From Virgibacillus salexigens (GTDB lineage Bacteria > Bacillota > Bacilli > Bacillales > Amphibacillaceae): 64,000 nucleotides of DNA. The first letter of the stretch is position 1. Every line of letters starts with the position of its first letter. Under the pieces are notes generated by a model. That model was not told where the DNA came from, did not search any database, and saw only the letters and a program-made list of their open reading frames with translations. The DNA lies in assembly GCF_014905415.1 (NCBI RefSeq), contig NZ_BNEO01000001.1, positions 1,116,001 to 1,180,000 on the forward strand, read 5' to 3'. The position numbers and the translations under genes are program-made. Shown here piece by piece: positions 1 to 8,251 of the stretch.

Positions 1-477
1 TACGAACGTACGAGATAAGCTGAATGTGTGTCCTATTTCGCCGAAGTACCCCACAATAAGACCTAATTGAACAGCAATTACAACGCTCAATACAGGTGGA
101 AGCTTTTTAAACCAATATAAGAGCATATGCCAACAGAATAAACTAAATAAAAACCACAATGCCCAATGTGGACTAAATAAATCCGTTTGCCACCCTGATT
201 TTCCAATTAAATAGTAATAACCAGAGTATAAAATTTGAAAAATCACATATGGAATTAATAATTTTTTTATTAAGTTAAAGATATATTTTATATTCCCGGA
301 TCCTTTTGCAAAAAAACCTGAGAGCAAAATAAACGCAGGCATATGGAAGGTATATATCCACATATAAAGTGTGTTAATGGTTGTAGATTGGTCTGTGAAT
401 GGTTGAATCATATGTCCAAAGACAACCAGAACAATTAATATTACTTTCGCATTATCAAAAAAGGCGTTTCTTTCCAT
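1..477 (-). CDS. Acyltransferase 3 family membrane protein (fucose 4-O-acetylase-like), C-terminus beyond window
   Basis: The 159 codons present start with MERNAFFDNAKVILIVLVVF followed by GHM. This is the typical opening of acyltransferase-3 / fucose 4-O-acetylase-like integral membrane proteins, which move acetyl or acyl groups onto cell-surface sugars. The early H of the VFGH segment, the later Y-TFHMPAFILLSGFF helix and several further hydrophobic helices fit that family. I chose the ATG at 477 because an ATG seven bases upstream runs into a stop, and an AAAGGATGAG Shine-Dalgarno lies just upstream. The gene runs off the left edge of the window. Family assignment is good; the substrate is unknown. 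Confidence 0.8.
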   Translation of the reverse strand, partial: MERNAFFDNAKVILIVLVVFGHMIQPFTDQSTTINTLYMWIYTFHMPAFILLSGFFAKGSGNIKYIFNLIKKLLIPYVIFQILYSGYYYLIGKSGWQTDLFSPHWALWFLFSLFCWHMLLYWFKKLPPVLSVVIAVQLGLIVGYFGEIGHTFSLSRTFV

Positions 478-663
478 CCATGCTCATCCTTTTTTAAATG
501 AAATCATTCAATTAAATAAAATTATTGTGCACTATCCACTTTACCCTTTTTTTATGAGAAGTATATAGGTTCATTGACGATTTCATAGACTTGTTAGAAG
601 TTTGTAAACTAGTTGCAAAATTACCACCAAAATTACCATTTGTGTTTATGAAAAATCTGAAAA

Positions 664-690
664 CAAAAAGTGCCTCCATTCATAGGAGGC
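664..690 (-). terminator. Rho-independent terminator after ku
   Basis: A six-base-pair GCCTCC/GGAGGC stem is followed, on the minus strand, by ACTTTTTG. It lies directly after the ku stop codon. Confidence 0.7.
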
Positions 691-697
691 AACCCTT

Positions 698-1549
698 TTA
701 AGAACCAGTCTTTTTCTTTTTGGTTGTCTTTGTTTTTTGTTTCGGTTTCGTTGGTTGTTTAGGTTTAGGCTTATCTTGCTTGGCACGATCTAATGACGCT
801 TGTAGTGCATCCATTAAATTTGTAGCTGCTTCAGGTGAAGGTTTATCCGCAGCTGTAGCCGTTTGGTCATCATTCTTTTTCTGCTCGATTAATTCCAGCA
901 ATGCATTCCTGTATTCATCTTCATATTTTGTTGGGTCAAACTCACTTGTAAGTTGATCAATAAGCATTTTAGCTGTATCAAGTTCACTCTTGTCTGTTTC
1001 TACTTCATCAGGAACATTTGGAACATCTTGTACGTTTCTTACTTCATCTGGAAAATGTATCGTTTCAACTACTAGTGTATTCTTGTAAACACGAATAACG
1101 GCAAGTTGTTCTTTGGAGCGAATAATCATTTTAGCAATACCGATCTTTTTCGTATCTTTTAATGCATTACGGAGTAAACCATATGCTTTGGAACCACCTT
1201 CATTTGGTGATAAATAATAACTCTTCTCGAAATAAATTGGATCGATCTCCTCTAGTTGAACAAAATCAACGATTTCTACAGCTTTGTCTTCCTGCTCTTT
1301 TTTTAAAGCTTCCAAATCTTCTTCGTCTAGTACAACAAACTTGTTTTTTGCATATTCATAAGCCTTAACAATTTCATTATTTTCAACTGGCCGATCGCAT
1401 ACTGGACACGTCCGTTCGTATTTTATTGGCGATTGGCACTCCTTATGGAGCTGTCGTAGCTTTACATCTTTATTCTCCGTTGCAGCATGCATTTTCACTG
1501 GTATATTTACTAAGCCGAAGCTGATTGTTCCTTTCCACATTGTATGCAT
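698..1549 (-). CDS. ku: Ku protein, non-homologous end joining
   Basis: Bacterial Ku forms a homodimeric ring on broken DNA ends and recruits LigD. The 283-aa product begins MHTMWKGTISFGLVNIPVKM, the hallmark N-terminus of bacterial Ku, and contains the conserved LHKECQSPIKYERTCPVC segment. It ends in a Lys/Pro-rich tail (KPKPKQPTKPKQKTK and onward) of the kind used for non-specific DNA binding. I chose the ATG at 1549 because GGGAGG lies about eight bases upstream; a longer reading would add 39 residues absent from the family. ligD starts 117 bp away on the opposite strand, so the pair is divergent and shares one intergenic region. Very sure of the family. Confidence 0.95.
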   Translation of the reverse strand: MHTMWKGTISFGLVNIPVKMHAATENKDVKLRQLHKECQSPIKYERTCPVCDRPVENNEIVKAYEYAKNKFVVLDEEDLEALKKEQEDKAVEIVDFVQLEEIDPIYFEKSYYLSPNEGGSKAYGLLRNALKDTKKIGIAKMIIRSKEQLAVIRVYKNTLVVETIHFPDEVRNVQDVPNVPDEVETDKSELDTAKMLIDQLTSEFDPTKYEDEYRNALLELIEQKKNDDQTATAADKPSPEAATNLMDALQASLDRAKQDKPKPKQPTKPKQKTKTTKKKKTGS

Positions 1550-1666
1550 GAAAAAACCTCCCTTTTTTATAGTTTGTCGGGAAAATAAAAATTTATCCCA
1601 TTGTTTAAGAACCACGTACGGAGTTAAAACTATGGGTAGCAATATCAGGAGGGAGGGAACAAACAA

Positions 1667-3457
1667 ATGATGAAACCTATTGCCAGCAAAGCTATCCCAA
1701 AAGGGAAAGAATGGCTCTATGAAGTGAAATATGATGGATTCCGCTGTACATTACAGTGGGATCAGGCGTCGATCCAATTAATAAGTAAAAACAATAAAGA
1801 TTTAACAAATAAATTCCCTGAAATTATAGCAGACTGTCGCTCACAACAAGAGGGGTTGATAAAGTACCTACCTCTTCAACTAGACGGTGAATTGGTAATA
1901 ATGAACAACAACATACAAGCAAACTTCGGTTGGGTACAAAAACGAGGAAGGATGAAAACAAAAGAAGTGATTGAAGAAGCAGCACGAAACCGACCAGCAA
2001 GCTTGCAACTATTCGATATCACAAAAATACAAGGAAAACCTTTAGAACAACAGACGTTAACTCAAAGAAAACGATTTCTTACGCAGCTATTTAAAGAAGT
2101 GAAATTCTCAAGGCTGCATAATGTTCCATGCGAGGAAAACTCCCACTTTCTCTGGGATCGTGTCTTTATGAATAAGGGCGAAGGTATTATTGCAAAGCGA
2201 AAGAGTAGTGCATATAAATTAGGAAAAAATCATCAAGACTGGTTCAAAATTAAAAATTGGAGAAAGCTACACGGTTTTTTAACAGCTTTTCATACAGCTA
2301 ATAGTTACTTTACGGTGGGTGTGTTTGATGGAAATAATGTCCTTGAGATCGGTAAATGCAAACACGGCTTAGAATCAAAAACATTTCAAACCTTAACAGA
2401 CATATTCCGATCAAAAGGAGAGAAGCAAGGAGACAAGTATATACTGCCACCGGCTATTTGTGCAGAAATTCATAGTTTAGATTTATATGAACAAGAGCTG
2501 CGTGAACCTGAATTCGTTGCTATACTACCCGATATGAATGCACAAGACGTTACGTTAGAGCAGTTACGCATAGATATGGCAATGTTGCCTGAGAAGATTG
2601 ATTTGACTAACACAACGAAAACGTTTTGGCCAGAACCTGATTACACGAAAGGCGATTTACTAACTTACATACGTGAAATTACGCCATATCTGCTTCCTCA
2701 TGTTCGTAATCGCGCATTAACCGTTATTCGTGCACCAGATGGAGTTGAAGCTGAGCACTTCTTTCAAAAACATTTGCCAAATTACGCTCCAGCCTTTATT
2801 CCCAGACAAATGAATAAGGAAAGCAGCCTCATTTTATGTAATACATTGGATTCGCTCATTTGGTTTGCTAACCATGGAGCAGTTGAATTTCACGTTCCCT
2901 TTCAAACAATCAACCGCGCAATGCCGCAAGAAATTGTATTTGATTTGGATCCACCTCATCGAGATAGTTTTCCGCTTGCAGTGAAGGCGGCACAAATTAT
3001 GAAACCACTACTAGATGATTTAGATTTAATCAGCTTTGTAAAAACGTCAGGTAATAAAGGATTGCAGATCTATATTCCAATTCCTCCAAACAGTATGACT
3101 TATGAACAAACAGCCTTATTTACACAATCGATTGCTTGGACAATGGAAAATGCTTATCCTGATCTATTCACAACCGAACGAATGAAAAATAAACGGAAGA
3201 ACCGTTTGTATATTGACTATGTGCAACATGGAAAGAACAAAACTATTATTGCTCCCTACTCACCTAGATTAGCACCCGAAGGAACGGTTGCCACGCCATT
3301 ATTTTGGGAAGAAATAAACGCTGAACTAACACCTTCATTATTTACAATTAGCAATGTGGTTGATCGTGTTAAATCTTTAGGCTGCCCGTTTTCTTCCTAT
3401 GAAGATGCCAAAAAGAAACAAAACCTGGAAAAAATCTTACAATTATTAACAAGATAG
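1667..3457 (+). CDS. ligD: DNA ligase D, ligase plus polymerase domains
   Basis: ATP-dependent ligase that seals Ku-bound ends. The N-terminal adenylation domain has the KYDG motif (nucleotidyl lysine near residue 21), FDIT near 116, EGIIAKR near 172-178 and WFKIK near 192-196. The C-terminal half, from about 320, is an archaeo-eukaryotic-primase-type polymerase with DLD near 426-428, KTSGNKGLQIY near 459-469 and an IDY motif near 516-518. There is no phosphoesterase domain, which is the ligase-polymerase order usual in Bacillaceae (about 600 aa). Two adjacent ATGs (1667, 1670) follow AGGAGGGAGGG; either could start. It is divergent from ku. Confidence 0.95.
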   Translation: MMKPIASKAIPKGKEWLYEVKYDGFRCTLQWDQASIQLISKNNKDLTNKFPEIIADCRSQQEGLIKYLPLQLDGELVIMNNNIQANFGWVQKRGRMKTKEVIEEAARNRPASLQLFDITKIQGKPLEQQTLTQRKRFLTQLFKEVKFSRLHNVPCEENSHFLWDRVFMNKGEGIIAKRKSSAYKLGKNHQDWFKIKNWRKLHGFLTAFHTANSYFTVGVFDGNNVLEIGKCKHGLESKTFQTLTDIFRSKGEKQGDKYILPPAICAEIHSLDLYEQELREPEFVAILPDMNAQDVTLEQLRIDMAMLPEKIDLTNTTKTFWPEPDYTKGDLLTYIREITPYLLPHVRNRALTVIRAPDGVEAEHFFQKHLPNYAPAFIPRQMNKESSLILCNTLDSLIWFANHGAVEFHVPFQTINRAMPQEIVFDLDPPHRDSFPLAVKAAQIMKPLLDDLDLISFVKTSGNKGLQIYIPIPPNSMTYEQTALFTQSIAWTMENAYPDLFTTERMKNKRKNRLYIDYVQHGKNKTIIAPYSPRLAPEGTVATPLFWEEINAELTPSLFTISNVVDRVKSLGCPFSSYEDAKKKQNLEKILQLLTR

Positions 3458-3596
3458 AACGTGACTGGGACATAAGTAAGTATAACTTCCGTGCTTCTCG
3501 AACATGCTTATCTGTTTGGATTTTCAGCCATAACTGTCACCAAAGAAGACTTCATTTCTCTGTTTGAATAACTTGATTTAATTATTATATAAACAA

Positions 3597-3628
3597 CAAA
3601 ACCCGAATCTGTCTGGTATTCGGGTTTA
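3597..3628. terminator. Bidirectional terminator between ligD and yugO-like gene
   Basis: Ten-base-pair stem AAACCCGAAT/ATTCGGGTTT, with A-rich sequence on one side and T-rich on the other. It sits between convergent genes, so it can serve both. Confidence 0.8.
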
Positions 3629-3674
3629 TTTAAATGGTTTAGCTAAATAACTCTTATTGCACGTATTATGGAAC

Positions 3675-4697
3675 TTAAGCGATAATATTCTTGTAAGACG
3701 ATTCATCACAAATAATAAATAAGGTTGCATTATCTGGAATGGGTTGTTTTAGCTGATGAATCACAGATAAATCGCTTCCGTTTGAAAGTAGCATTGCTCC
3801 ATGATTAGCTAAATCTTTCCGAGCATCTTCATAGGTTTGCCATGTAGTCTTTTTATCAATTGAGTAAAGGTCATACCCTGTATTACTTGTTAACTGCCTA
3901 ATTATTTCACTGGAGCCGTTATATAAAATGGACCGAGCAGCCAAGTGAGCTGTTGTATCATTAGCAGTTATAAATTCCTCGACGGAAACATGTTGGAAAG
4001 CTTGAATATGTCTAGACTCTAACACCTCACAAATGGTATATATATTCTTATCATACGCTTTGCCAATCCCCTCAATAATCGTTGCAATTAATAGGGTTTG
4101 CCCGTCAGCCTGCGAAGTTGCCACTGTATCTTCTGATGAAAACACCATTACCGATTGACTTTCTATCAGATTTGCTTGCAAGAGTACCTCTTTATTTGCA
4201 GGATTTCCATGAACAAACTCAACCTGTTCGTGTAACAGAGGTGTTTTAGTCAGTTTCTCATCAATAATAACAATCGCTATATCATCAAAAGTCTTCAGCA
4301 ATTCTTCAAGTGTAATACTTGCTTTCTTCGTCCAATTTACTAAGATTATATGGTCTTTTGTTGCTATCTTCAATTTACCATCCTCCTTTAACCGTTTGCG
4401 AACACTTAAGAAATCAACTGCCTTTCCAATGAAGATGGTCATTATACCAATACCAATAATATATAAAAACATGGCAAATATTTTCCCAAGCACCGTTGTT
4501 GGTGAGACATCCCCATATCCCACAGTAGTGACCGTTGTCATTGTCCACCAAAGTCCTTCAAACGGACTTTCAAACGTTGCAGGCTCTAAAAAGTAAATAA
4601 AATAGCTACTCACTAACACCAATGTTATTGTCGAAAGCAGAAGAAACCAATTATTTAAGCGAATAACTTTTACAAATAATTGTTTAAAGAAAATCAC
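3675..4697 (-). CDS. Two-TM potassium channel with RCK (TrkA-N) domain, YugO-like
   Basis: A 340-aa ion channel subunit. Two membrane helices (about residues 17-37 and 70-92) flank a pore loop with the K+ selectivity filter TVGYGD at 58-63. A cytoplasmic RCK/TrkA-N domain follows from about 110 (HIILVNWTKKASITLEELL). In B. subtilis the homologue YugO mediates K+ release in biofilm electrical signalling; the same role here is inference. The start is GTG at 4697, preceded by GGGGGG with six-base spacing. No operon partner is visible. Confidence 0.88.
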   Translation of the reverse strand: MIFFKQLFVKVIRLNNWFLLLSTITLVLVSSYFIYFLEPATFESPFEGLWWTMTTVTTVGYGDVSPTTVLGKIFAMFLYIIGIGIMTIFIGKAVDFLSVRKRLKEDGKLKIATKDHIILVNWTKKASITLEELLKTFDDIAIVIIDEKLTKTPLLHEQVEFVHGNPANKEVLLQANLIESQSVMVFSSEDTVATSQADGQTLLIATIIEGIGKAYDKNIYTICEVLESRHIQAFQHVSVEEFITANDTTAHLAARSILYNGSSEIIRQLTSNTGYDLYSIDKKTTWQTYEDARKDLANHGAMLLSNGSDLSVIHQLKQPIPDNATLFIICDESSYKNIIA

Positions 4698-4835
4698 TCT
4701 ATCCCCCCTTTTTACCTATTAAGATAGTAACATAAATTCCGAAGAAAGGCTTGGAATGTTTGGATCAGATTAACTTACAAACGACTAAGCTTACCTTCAA
4801 ATAATACCAGAACTGCTTTCCCTTTACGTCCATGT

Positions 4836-4864
4836 AAAAAAGCCGCCCTATACCTTAGGACGAC
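4836..4864 (-). terminator. Terminator after tcyP
   Basis: On the minus strand GTCGTCCT pairs with AGGGCGGC (with G-U pairs), followed by six T residues. Confidence 0.7.
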
Positions 4865-4879
4865 TCTCTATTTTCACCT

Positions 4880-6274
4880 TTATAAAGATGTAGTTTCTTC
4901 AATAGCGGTTTTATCGTTATACGTTTTTACATTCATTTTATTTAGTATTCGAGATGTTAATGTACCACTAACCATAGATCCATTAACATTTAAGGCTGTG
5001 CGCCCCATATCAATAAACGCTTCAATTGAAATTAACAACCCAGCTAAGGCAACTGGTAAATTCATGGAAGATAATACAATCAATGCAGCAAATGTTGCTC
5101 CTCCACCTACCCCAGCTATTCCAAATGAACTAATTCCTATAATGAGCACAAGTTGTATGATAAATGCAGGTGATAATGGATCAATTCCAACTGTCGGTGC
5201 AATCATAACTGCTAACATTGCAGGGTATATTCCTGCACACCCATTCTGCCCCATCGTTGCCCCAAATGAAGCAGACATATTTGCTACACCTTGATCAACA
5301 CCTAGAGAATTTCGCTGTGCTTGAATATTCAATGGAATGGTACCAGCACTGGAACGTGACGTAAAAGCAAATCCTAATACCGGAATTACTTTACGTAAAT
5401 AAGTAAATGGATTGAGCCCAAATAAACTCACCAATATCAAGTGAATAACAAACATTACCAACAAGGCTGCATACGAGGCAAGCACAAATTTTCCTAATTC
5501 CAGAATACCTGCAAAATCAGTGGTTGCGACCGTATTTGCCATTAGCGCTAGTATTCCATAAGGGGTAAGACGTAGAATTAATGTTACAATCCGCATAACG
5601 ACAGCATAGAAAGAATTTACAATTTTTGTAAACATTTCGGCCTGCTCTGGATTTTTTCGCCGTACACCTAACACAGCTATTCCAACGATAACGGAGAATA
5701 TAACAACAGCAATGACAGACGTTGACCGTTCCCCTGTCATATCTAAGAAAATGTTAGATGGAATAAAGTTAAGGATTTTCTGCGGTGCAGATTGTTCCTC
5801 CACTTCCCCTAACGTTGTTTCAAGCATGTTCCCTCGCTCATCTTCCGCTTGCCCTGCTTCTATCTGCTCTGCACTCAAATCAAATACAGTTGCAGAGACA
5901 ATACCAATTAGAGCTGCAATCATTGTTGTTGAGATTAAAATCCCGATAATCCATGCAGACATCTTTCCTAATTCCGCTGTCTTCTCTAAATTGATAATGG
6001 ATTGAATGATGGACACCATCACAAGCGGAACAACAATCATCATTAGAAAACGAATATATCCACTCCCAACAATACTATACCATTCGGCTGTTTCTGCTAG
6101 GACATTGGAACCTGCTCCGTAAATCAGCTGTAAGATAGCTCCTAGAACAATCCCAGCCCCTAGTCCAGTAAAAACACGTTTAGTAAACGAAAAATGTTTT
6201 TTCTGCATCCAAATAAGTAAACCAATTAAAATTAATAAGACCGCAATATTTATAACCGTATAAAGTATATCCAT
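4880..6274 (-). CDS. tcyP: L-cystine / dicarboxylate-family symporter TcyP
   Basis: A 464-aa sodium:dicarboxylate symporter (DAACS) family carrier, closest by recalled sequence to B. subtilis TcyP (YhcL), the high-affinity L-cystine importer of 463 aa. Matching signatures are FTSRSSAGTIPLNIQAQ in hairpin 1, GQNGCAGIYPAMLA, GVAGVGGGATFAALIVLSSM-like hairpin 2 (here GIAGVGGGATFAAL) and DMGRTALNVNGSM near the C-terminus. About eight to ten helices are evident. I chose the ATG at 6274 because GGGAGG sits eight bases upstream; the longer reading adds 20 hydrophilic residues. A promoter and a 12-bp inverted repeat lie in the leader. No S-box or T-box is visible there. Confidence 0.88.
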   Translation of the reverse strand: MDILYTVINIAVLLILIGLLIWMQKKHFSFTKRVFTGLGAGIVLGAILQLIYGAGSNVLAETAEWYSIVGSGYIRFLMMIVVPLVMVSIIQSIINLEKTAELGKMSAWIIGILISTTMIAALIGIVSATVFDLSAEQIEAGQAEDERGNMLETTLGEVEEQSAPQKILNFIPSNIFLDMTGERSTSVIAVVIFSVIVGIAVLGVRRKNPEQAEMFTKIVNSFYAVVMRIVTLILRLTPYGILALMANTVATTDFAGILELGKFVLASYAALLVMFVIHLILVSLFGLNPFTYLRKVIPVLGFAFTSRSSAGTIPLNIQAQRNSLGVDQGVANMSASFGATMGQNGCAGIYPAMLAVMIAPTVGIDPLSPAFIIQLVLIIGISSFGIAGVGGGATFAALIVLSSMNLPVALAGLLISIEAFIDMGRTALNVNGSMVSGTLTSRILNKMNVKTYNDKTAIEETTSL

Positions 6275-6342
6275 GATTCGAACCTCCCTTTTATTATTAC
6301 AGATATGTTGTGCATATAAAGCTGAATTTATCATATGCGTAT

Positions 6343-6389
6343 CTATTTTTATCGTTCCTGCTAATAAACAATTAATCCGATAAAAATAG
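6343..6389. repeat. 12-bp inverted repeat in tcyP leader
   Basis: CTATTTTTATCG (6343-6354) is perfectly repeated inverted as CGATAAAAATAG (6378-6389), with a 23-base loop. It lies in the presumed 5' leader of tcyP, between its promoter and start codon. Confidence 0.6.
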
Positions 6390-6401
6390 TAAGACTTATT
6401 T

Positions 6402-6430
6402 AAAATACAATGGTTTAGCTATTGTGTCAA
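6402..6430 (-). promoter_or_regulatory. SigA-type promoter of tcyP
   Basis: On the minus strand TTGACA (6430-6425), a 17-base spacer and TATTTT (6407-6402). It is correctly placed upstream of tcyP, leaving a leader of about 130 bases. Confidence 0.6.
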
Positions 6431-6446
6431 GGAAATGATTTACACT

Positions 6447-6478
6447 AAAAAAACTACTGTACAATATGTACAGTAGTT
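6447..6478 (-). terminator. Terminator overlapping the osmC-family stop codon
   Basis: Perfect 11-bp stem ACTACTGTACA/TGTACAGTAGT followed on the minus strand by a run of T. The stem touches the stop codon of the OsmC-family gene. Confidence 0.8.
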
Positions 6479-6917
6479 AACCAATGATTGGAATTAATTC
6501 AATTTCTACATTCCCTTTGATCGCACGGGAAATCATACAGCTCTGTTCTGCTTTTTCTACTAATTTACGAAGTCGACTATACTGTTGATGCAAAGCTTGC
6601 TCTTCCAATTTTACTTTCGGCCGATGGATAATCTTTTTATAAGTAAATACACCTCTAGTTACATCCACAATTCCTTCTGAATCTAAAGACATCTCTTTTA
6701 ATGGTAAATCTACTCGTTCAATCATCGCAGCTAGCGTAATAATATAACAGGTTGCAGCTGCCCCTAGCAACATTTCATCGGGGTTTGTACCTATTCCTGG
6801 ACCATCCATTTCAGGTGGGATAGATATCGCGGTTTTCAAGTTTTCTGCTTCAATATAACCTTGACTATCTCTGCCGCCAGGCCACTCTGCTCGTAAATGA
6901 AATTGATGTTCTGCCAT
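6477..6917 (-). CDS. OsmC/Ohr family protein (peroxide-detoxifying fold)
   Basis: A 146-aa OsmC-fold protein. These thiol proteins reduce organic peroxides through two conserved cysteines. Here they are C57 (in LLGAAATCYIITLA) and C127 (in EKAEQSCMISRAIKGN), at the spacing usual for the family. The GIGTNPDEMLLGA segment before C57 is also typical. It resembles the SACOL1771-type subfamily of Firmicutes more than Ohr itself. The start ATG at 6917 is preceded by GAGGTGATT. A single gene, divergent from the DUF2294 gene. Substrate not known. Confidence 0.85.
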   Translation of the reverse strand: MAEHQFHLRAEWPGGRDSQGYIEAENLKTAISIPPEMDGPGIGTNPDEMLLGAAATCYIITLAAMIERVDLPLKEMSLDSEGIVDVTRGVFTYKKIIHRPKVKLEEQALHQQYSRLRKLVEKAEQSCMISRAIKGNVEIELIPIIG

Positions 6918-7134
6918 ATTTAATCACCTCTACTTTAGCGAATCAAATCGTTTAATATTATTAGAATATTTATGCCTGAATTATATAACATTTTCAGATA
7001 CAAAGGGAACGTTTTTTCATTAAGGCTAACCATTCACATAACAAAGCCTTATACATAAATGATAAGTGCCACCGCTTCCCTCTTTATGATATCATGTTGA
7101 CTAATTCAAAAGAAATTGTTAGAGGTTAGGTTTC

Positions 7135-7163
7135 TTGTCACTCGTTAGGTGGTAATGTATACT
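7135..7163 (+). promoter_or_regulatory. SigA-type promoter of the DUF2294 gene
   Basis: TTGTCA (7135-7140), a 17-base spacer and TATACT (7158-7163), about 55 bases ahead of the start codon. The rest of the 300-bp gap to the OsmC gene shows no gene. Confidence 0.55.
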
Positions 7164-7218
7164 ATTAATGGGAATGCAATATGATGTGGATTCCTCTATA
7201 TAAAGGATGATTGAACTA

Positions 7219-7914
7219 GTGGAAACAAGAACAATGGAGTCATCAATAGCCAGTGCAGCTGGCAAACTATTACGTGATCATTTTGGTAAGGGTCCTGGAT
7301 CTTTATTTGTTACGGTAGAGAAGCCCTTTATTACGATATATTTAAAGAATTTTCTCACTCCGATGGAGAACGTCTTATTAGAGCAAAATAATGCACTAAA
7401 GGTTCAGGAAACAAGAGATCTATTAATGAGTAAAATAAAACCCGATTTACAAGTATTACTTTCAGCGGAGACGAATCACTCCGTAGGGACTATTCGCTAT
7501 GATTGGAATTTAGAAAAAAGGACAGGGATTCTTTTTGCCGAATTACAAACCAATCCAAACGAATTTGAAACGGATCAGCTTGACTACAAAGCCAAAAAAG
7601 AAATACATGAGGAAATTGAACGATTTACGAAGAAGGCGCAAAAATCTCCTCGCAATATCAAATCATTTAAGCTAAATGATCGTACAATTATTTCAAAGCG
7701 AGAGGATATTCTTGTATGTATTGAAAATGAATTAATCAATACTGGTTTTGAAGAGCAATTAAGGCTGTCGAAACGGAAATTGGAGAAGCACTTAATTCAA
7801 ACAACTTATCTTGAAACTGTTTTAGAACAAGCTATTGAAGATGTATTTGTAGATTGGGATTTTGATAGTGATACAGGTTATGTAATATTCATATTACATG
7901 CTCCAAATAAATAA
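7219..7914 (+). CDS. DUF2294 domain protein
   Basis: A 231-aa soluble protein. The first half, with FGKGPGSLFVTVEKPFITIY and a following L-x-P-x-E-x-V-LLEQ segment, matches the DUF2294 family found in Bacillaceae and cyanobacteria. The second half looks like a diverged copy of the same unit (LETVLEQAIEDVFVDWDFDS). The biochemical function is not established to my knowledge. Start choice: an ATG at 7207 sits directly on the AAAGGATGA Shine-Dalgarno with no spacing, while the in-frame GTG at 7219 has eight bases, so GTG is preferred. It is followed by a strong terminator. Confidence 0.75.
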   Translation: METRTMESSIASAAGKLLRDHFGKGPGSLFVTVEKPFITIYLKNFLTPMENVLLEQNNALKVQETRDLLMSKIKPDLQVLLSAETNHSVGTIRYDWNLEKRTGILFAELQTNPNEFETDQLDYKAKKEIHEEIERFTKKAQKSPRNIKSFKLNDRTIISKREDILVCIENELINTGFEEQLRLSKRKLEKHLIQTTYLETVLEQAIEDVFVDWDFDSDTGYVIFILHAPNK

Positions 7915-7947
7915 GGTGGGAATGTCTAGACAATAGCGCTAAGACAT

Positions 7948-7983
7948 AAGCCGAAAAGGATAATTACCTTTTCGGCTTTTTTT
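7948..7983 (+). terminator. Terminator after DUF2294 gene
   Basis: Perfect 12-bp stem AAGCCGAAAAGG/CCTTTTCGGCTT followed by a T run. Confidence 0.9.
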
Positions 7984-8021
7984 ATTGAATTGTAGCAACA
8001 GATAAGGAGTGGAGAGATACG

Positions 8022-8189
8022 ATGTATAAAATAATAGCAATTGGAACAAACAATGTACGTGCTAAACTTGCCATCGATGAAGAAGAAATGATATTTGAAA
8101 CGTATGAAGAAGCTGAACAATTTCTCCAAGAAACGGATAAAGCGAATATTTTACCTGATAATTATCAACTAGTAATTGAAGAGCAATAA
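8022..8189 (+). CDS. Small 55-aa acidic protein of unknown function
   Basis: An open frame of 55 codons starting MYKIIAIGTNNVRAKLAIDE and ending in VIEEQ. It is preceded by AAGGAGTGGAGAG, a strong Shine-Dalgarno, and followed within 15 bases by a terminator, so it looks like a real single gene. The composition is acidic and hydrophilic (many E and D) with no membrane segment or signal peptide. I do not recognise a family. Confidence 0.65.
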   Translation: MYKIIAIGTNNVRAKLAIDEEEMIFETYEEAEQFLQETDKANILPDNYQLVIEEQ

Positions 8190-8198
8190 TTCGATCTT

Positions 8199-8237
8199 AA
8201 AAAAATCGCCCCCTATTAATTTATAAGGAGGCGATAG
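8199..8237. terminator. Bidirectional terminator between small gene and terC
   Basis: ATCGCCCCC pairs with GGAGGCGAT (one mismatch), with A7 on the left and T-rich reading from the minus strand. It serves the convergent genes on both sides. Confidence 0.65.
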
Positions 8238-8251
8238 GTATGAAATGAAAT

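Noticed and set aside
3458-3530. Possible repeat GTGACTGGGACATAA after ligD
   Set aside because: It resembles repeats I recall from related genomes, but there is only one clear copy in this window.
5712-6005. Long open frame antisense to tcyP
   Set aside because: It is the reverse-frame shadow of a clear symporter gene and has no ribosome binding site or family match.
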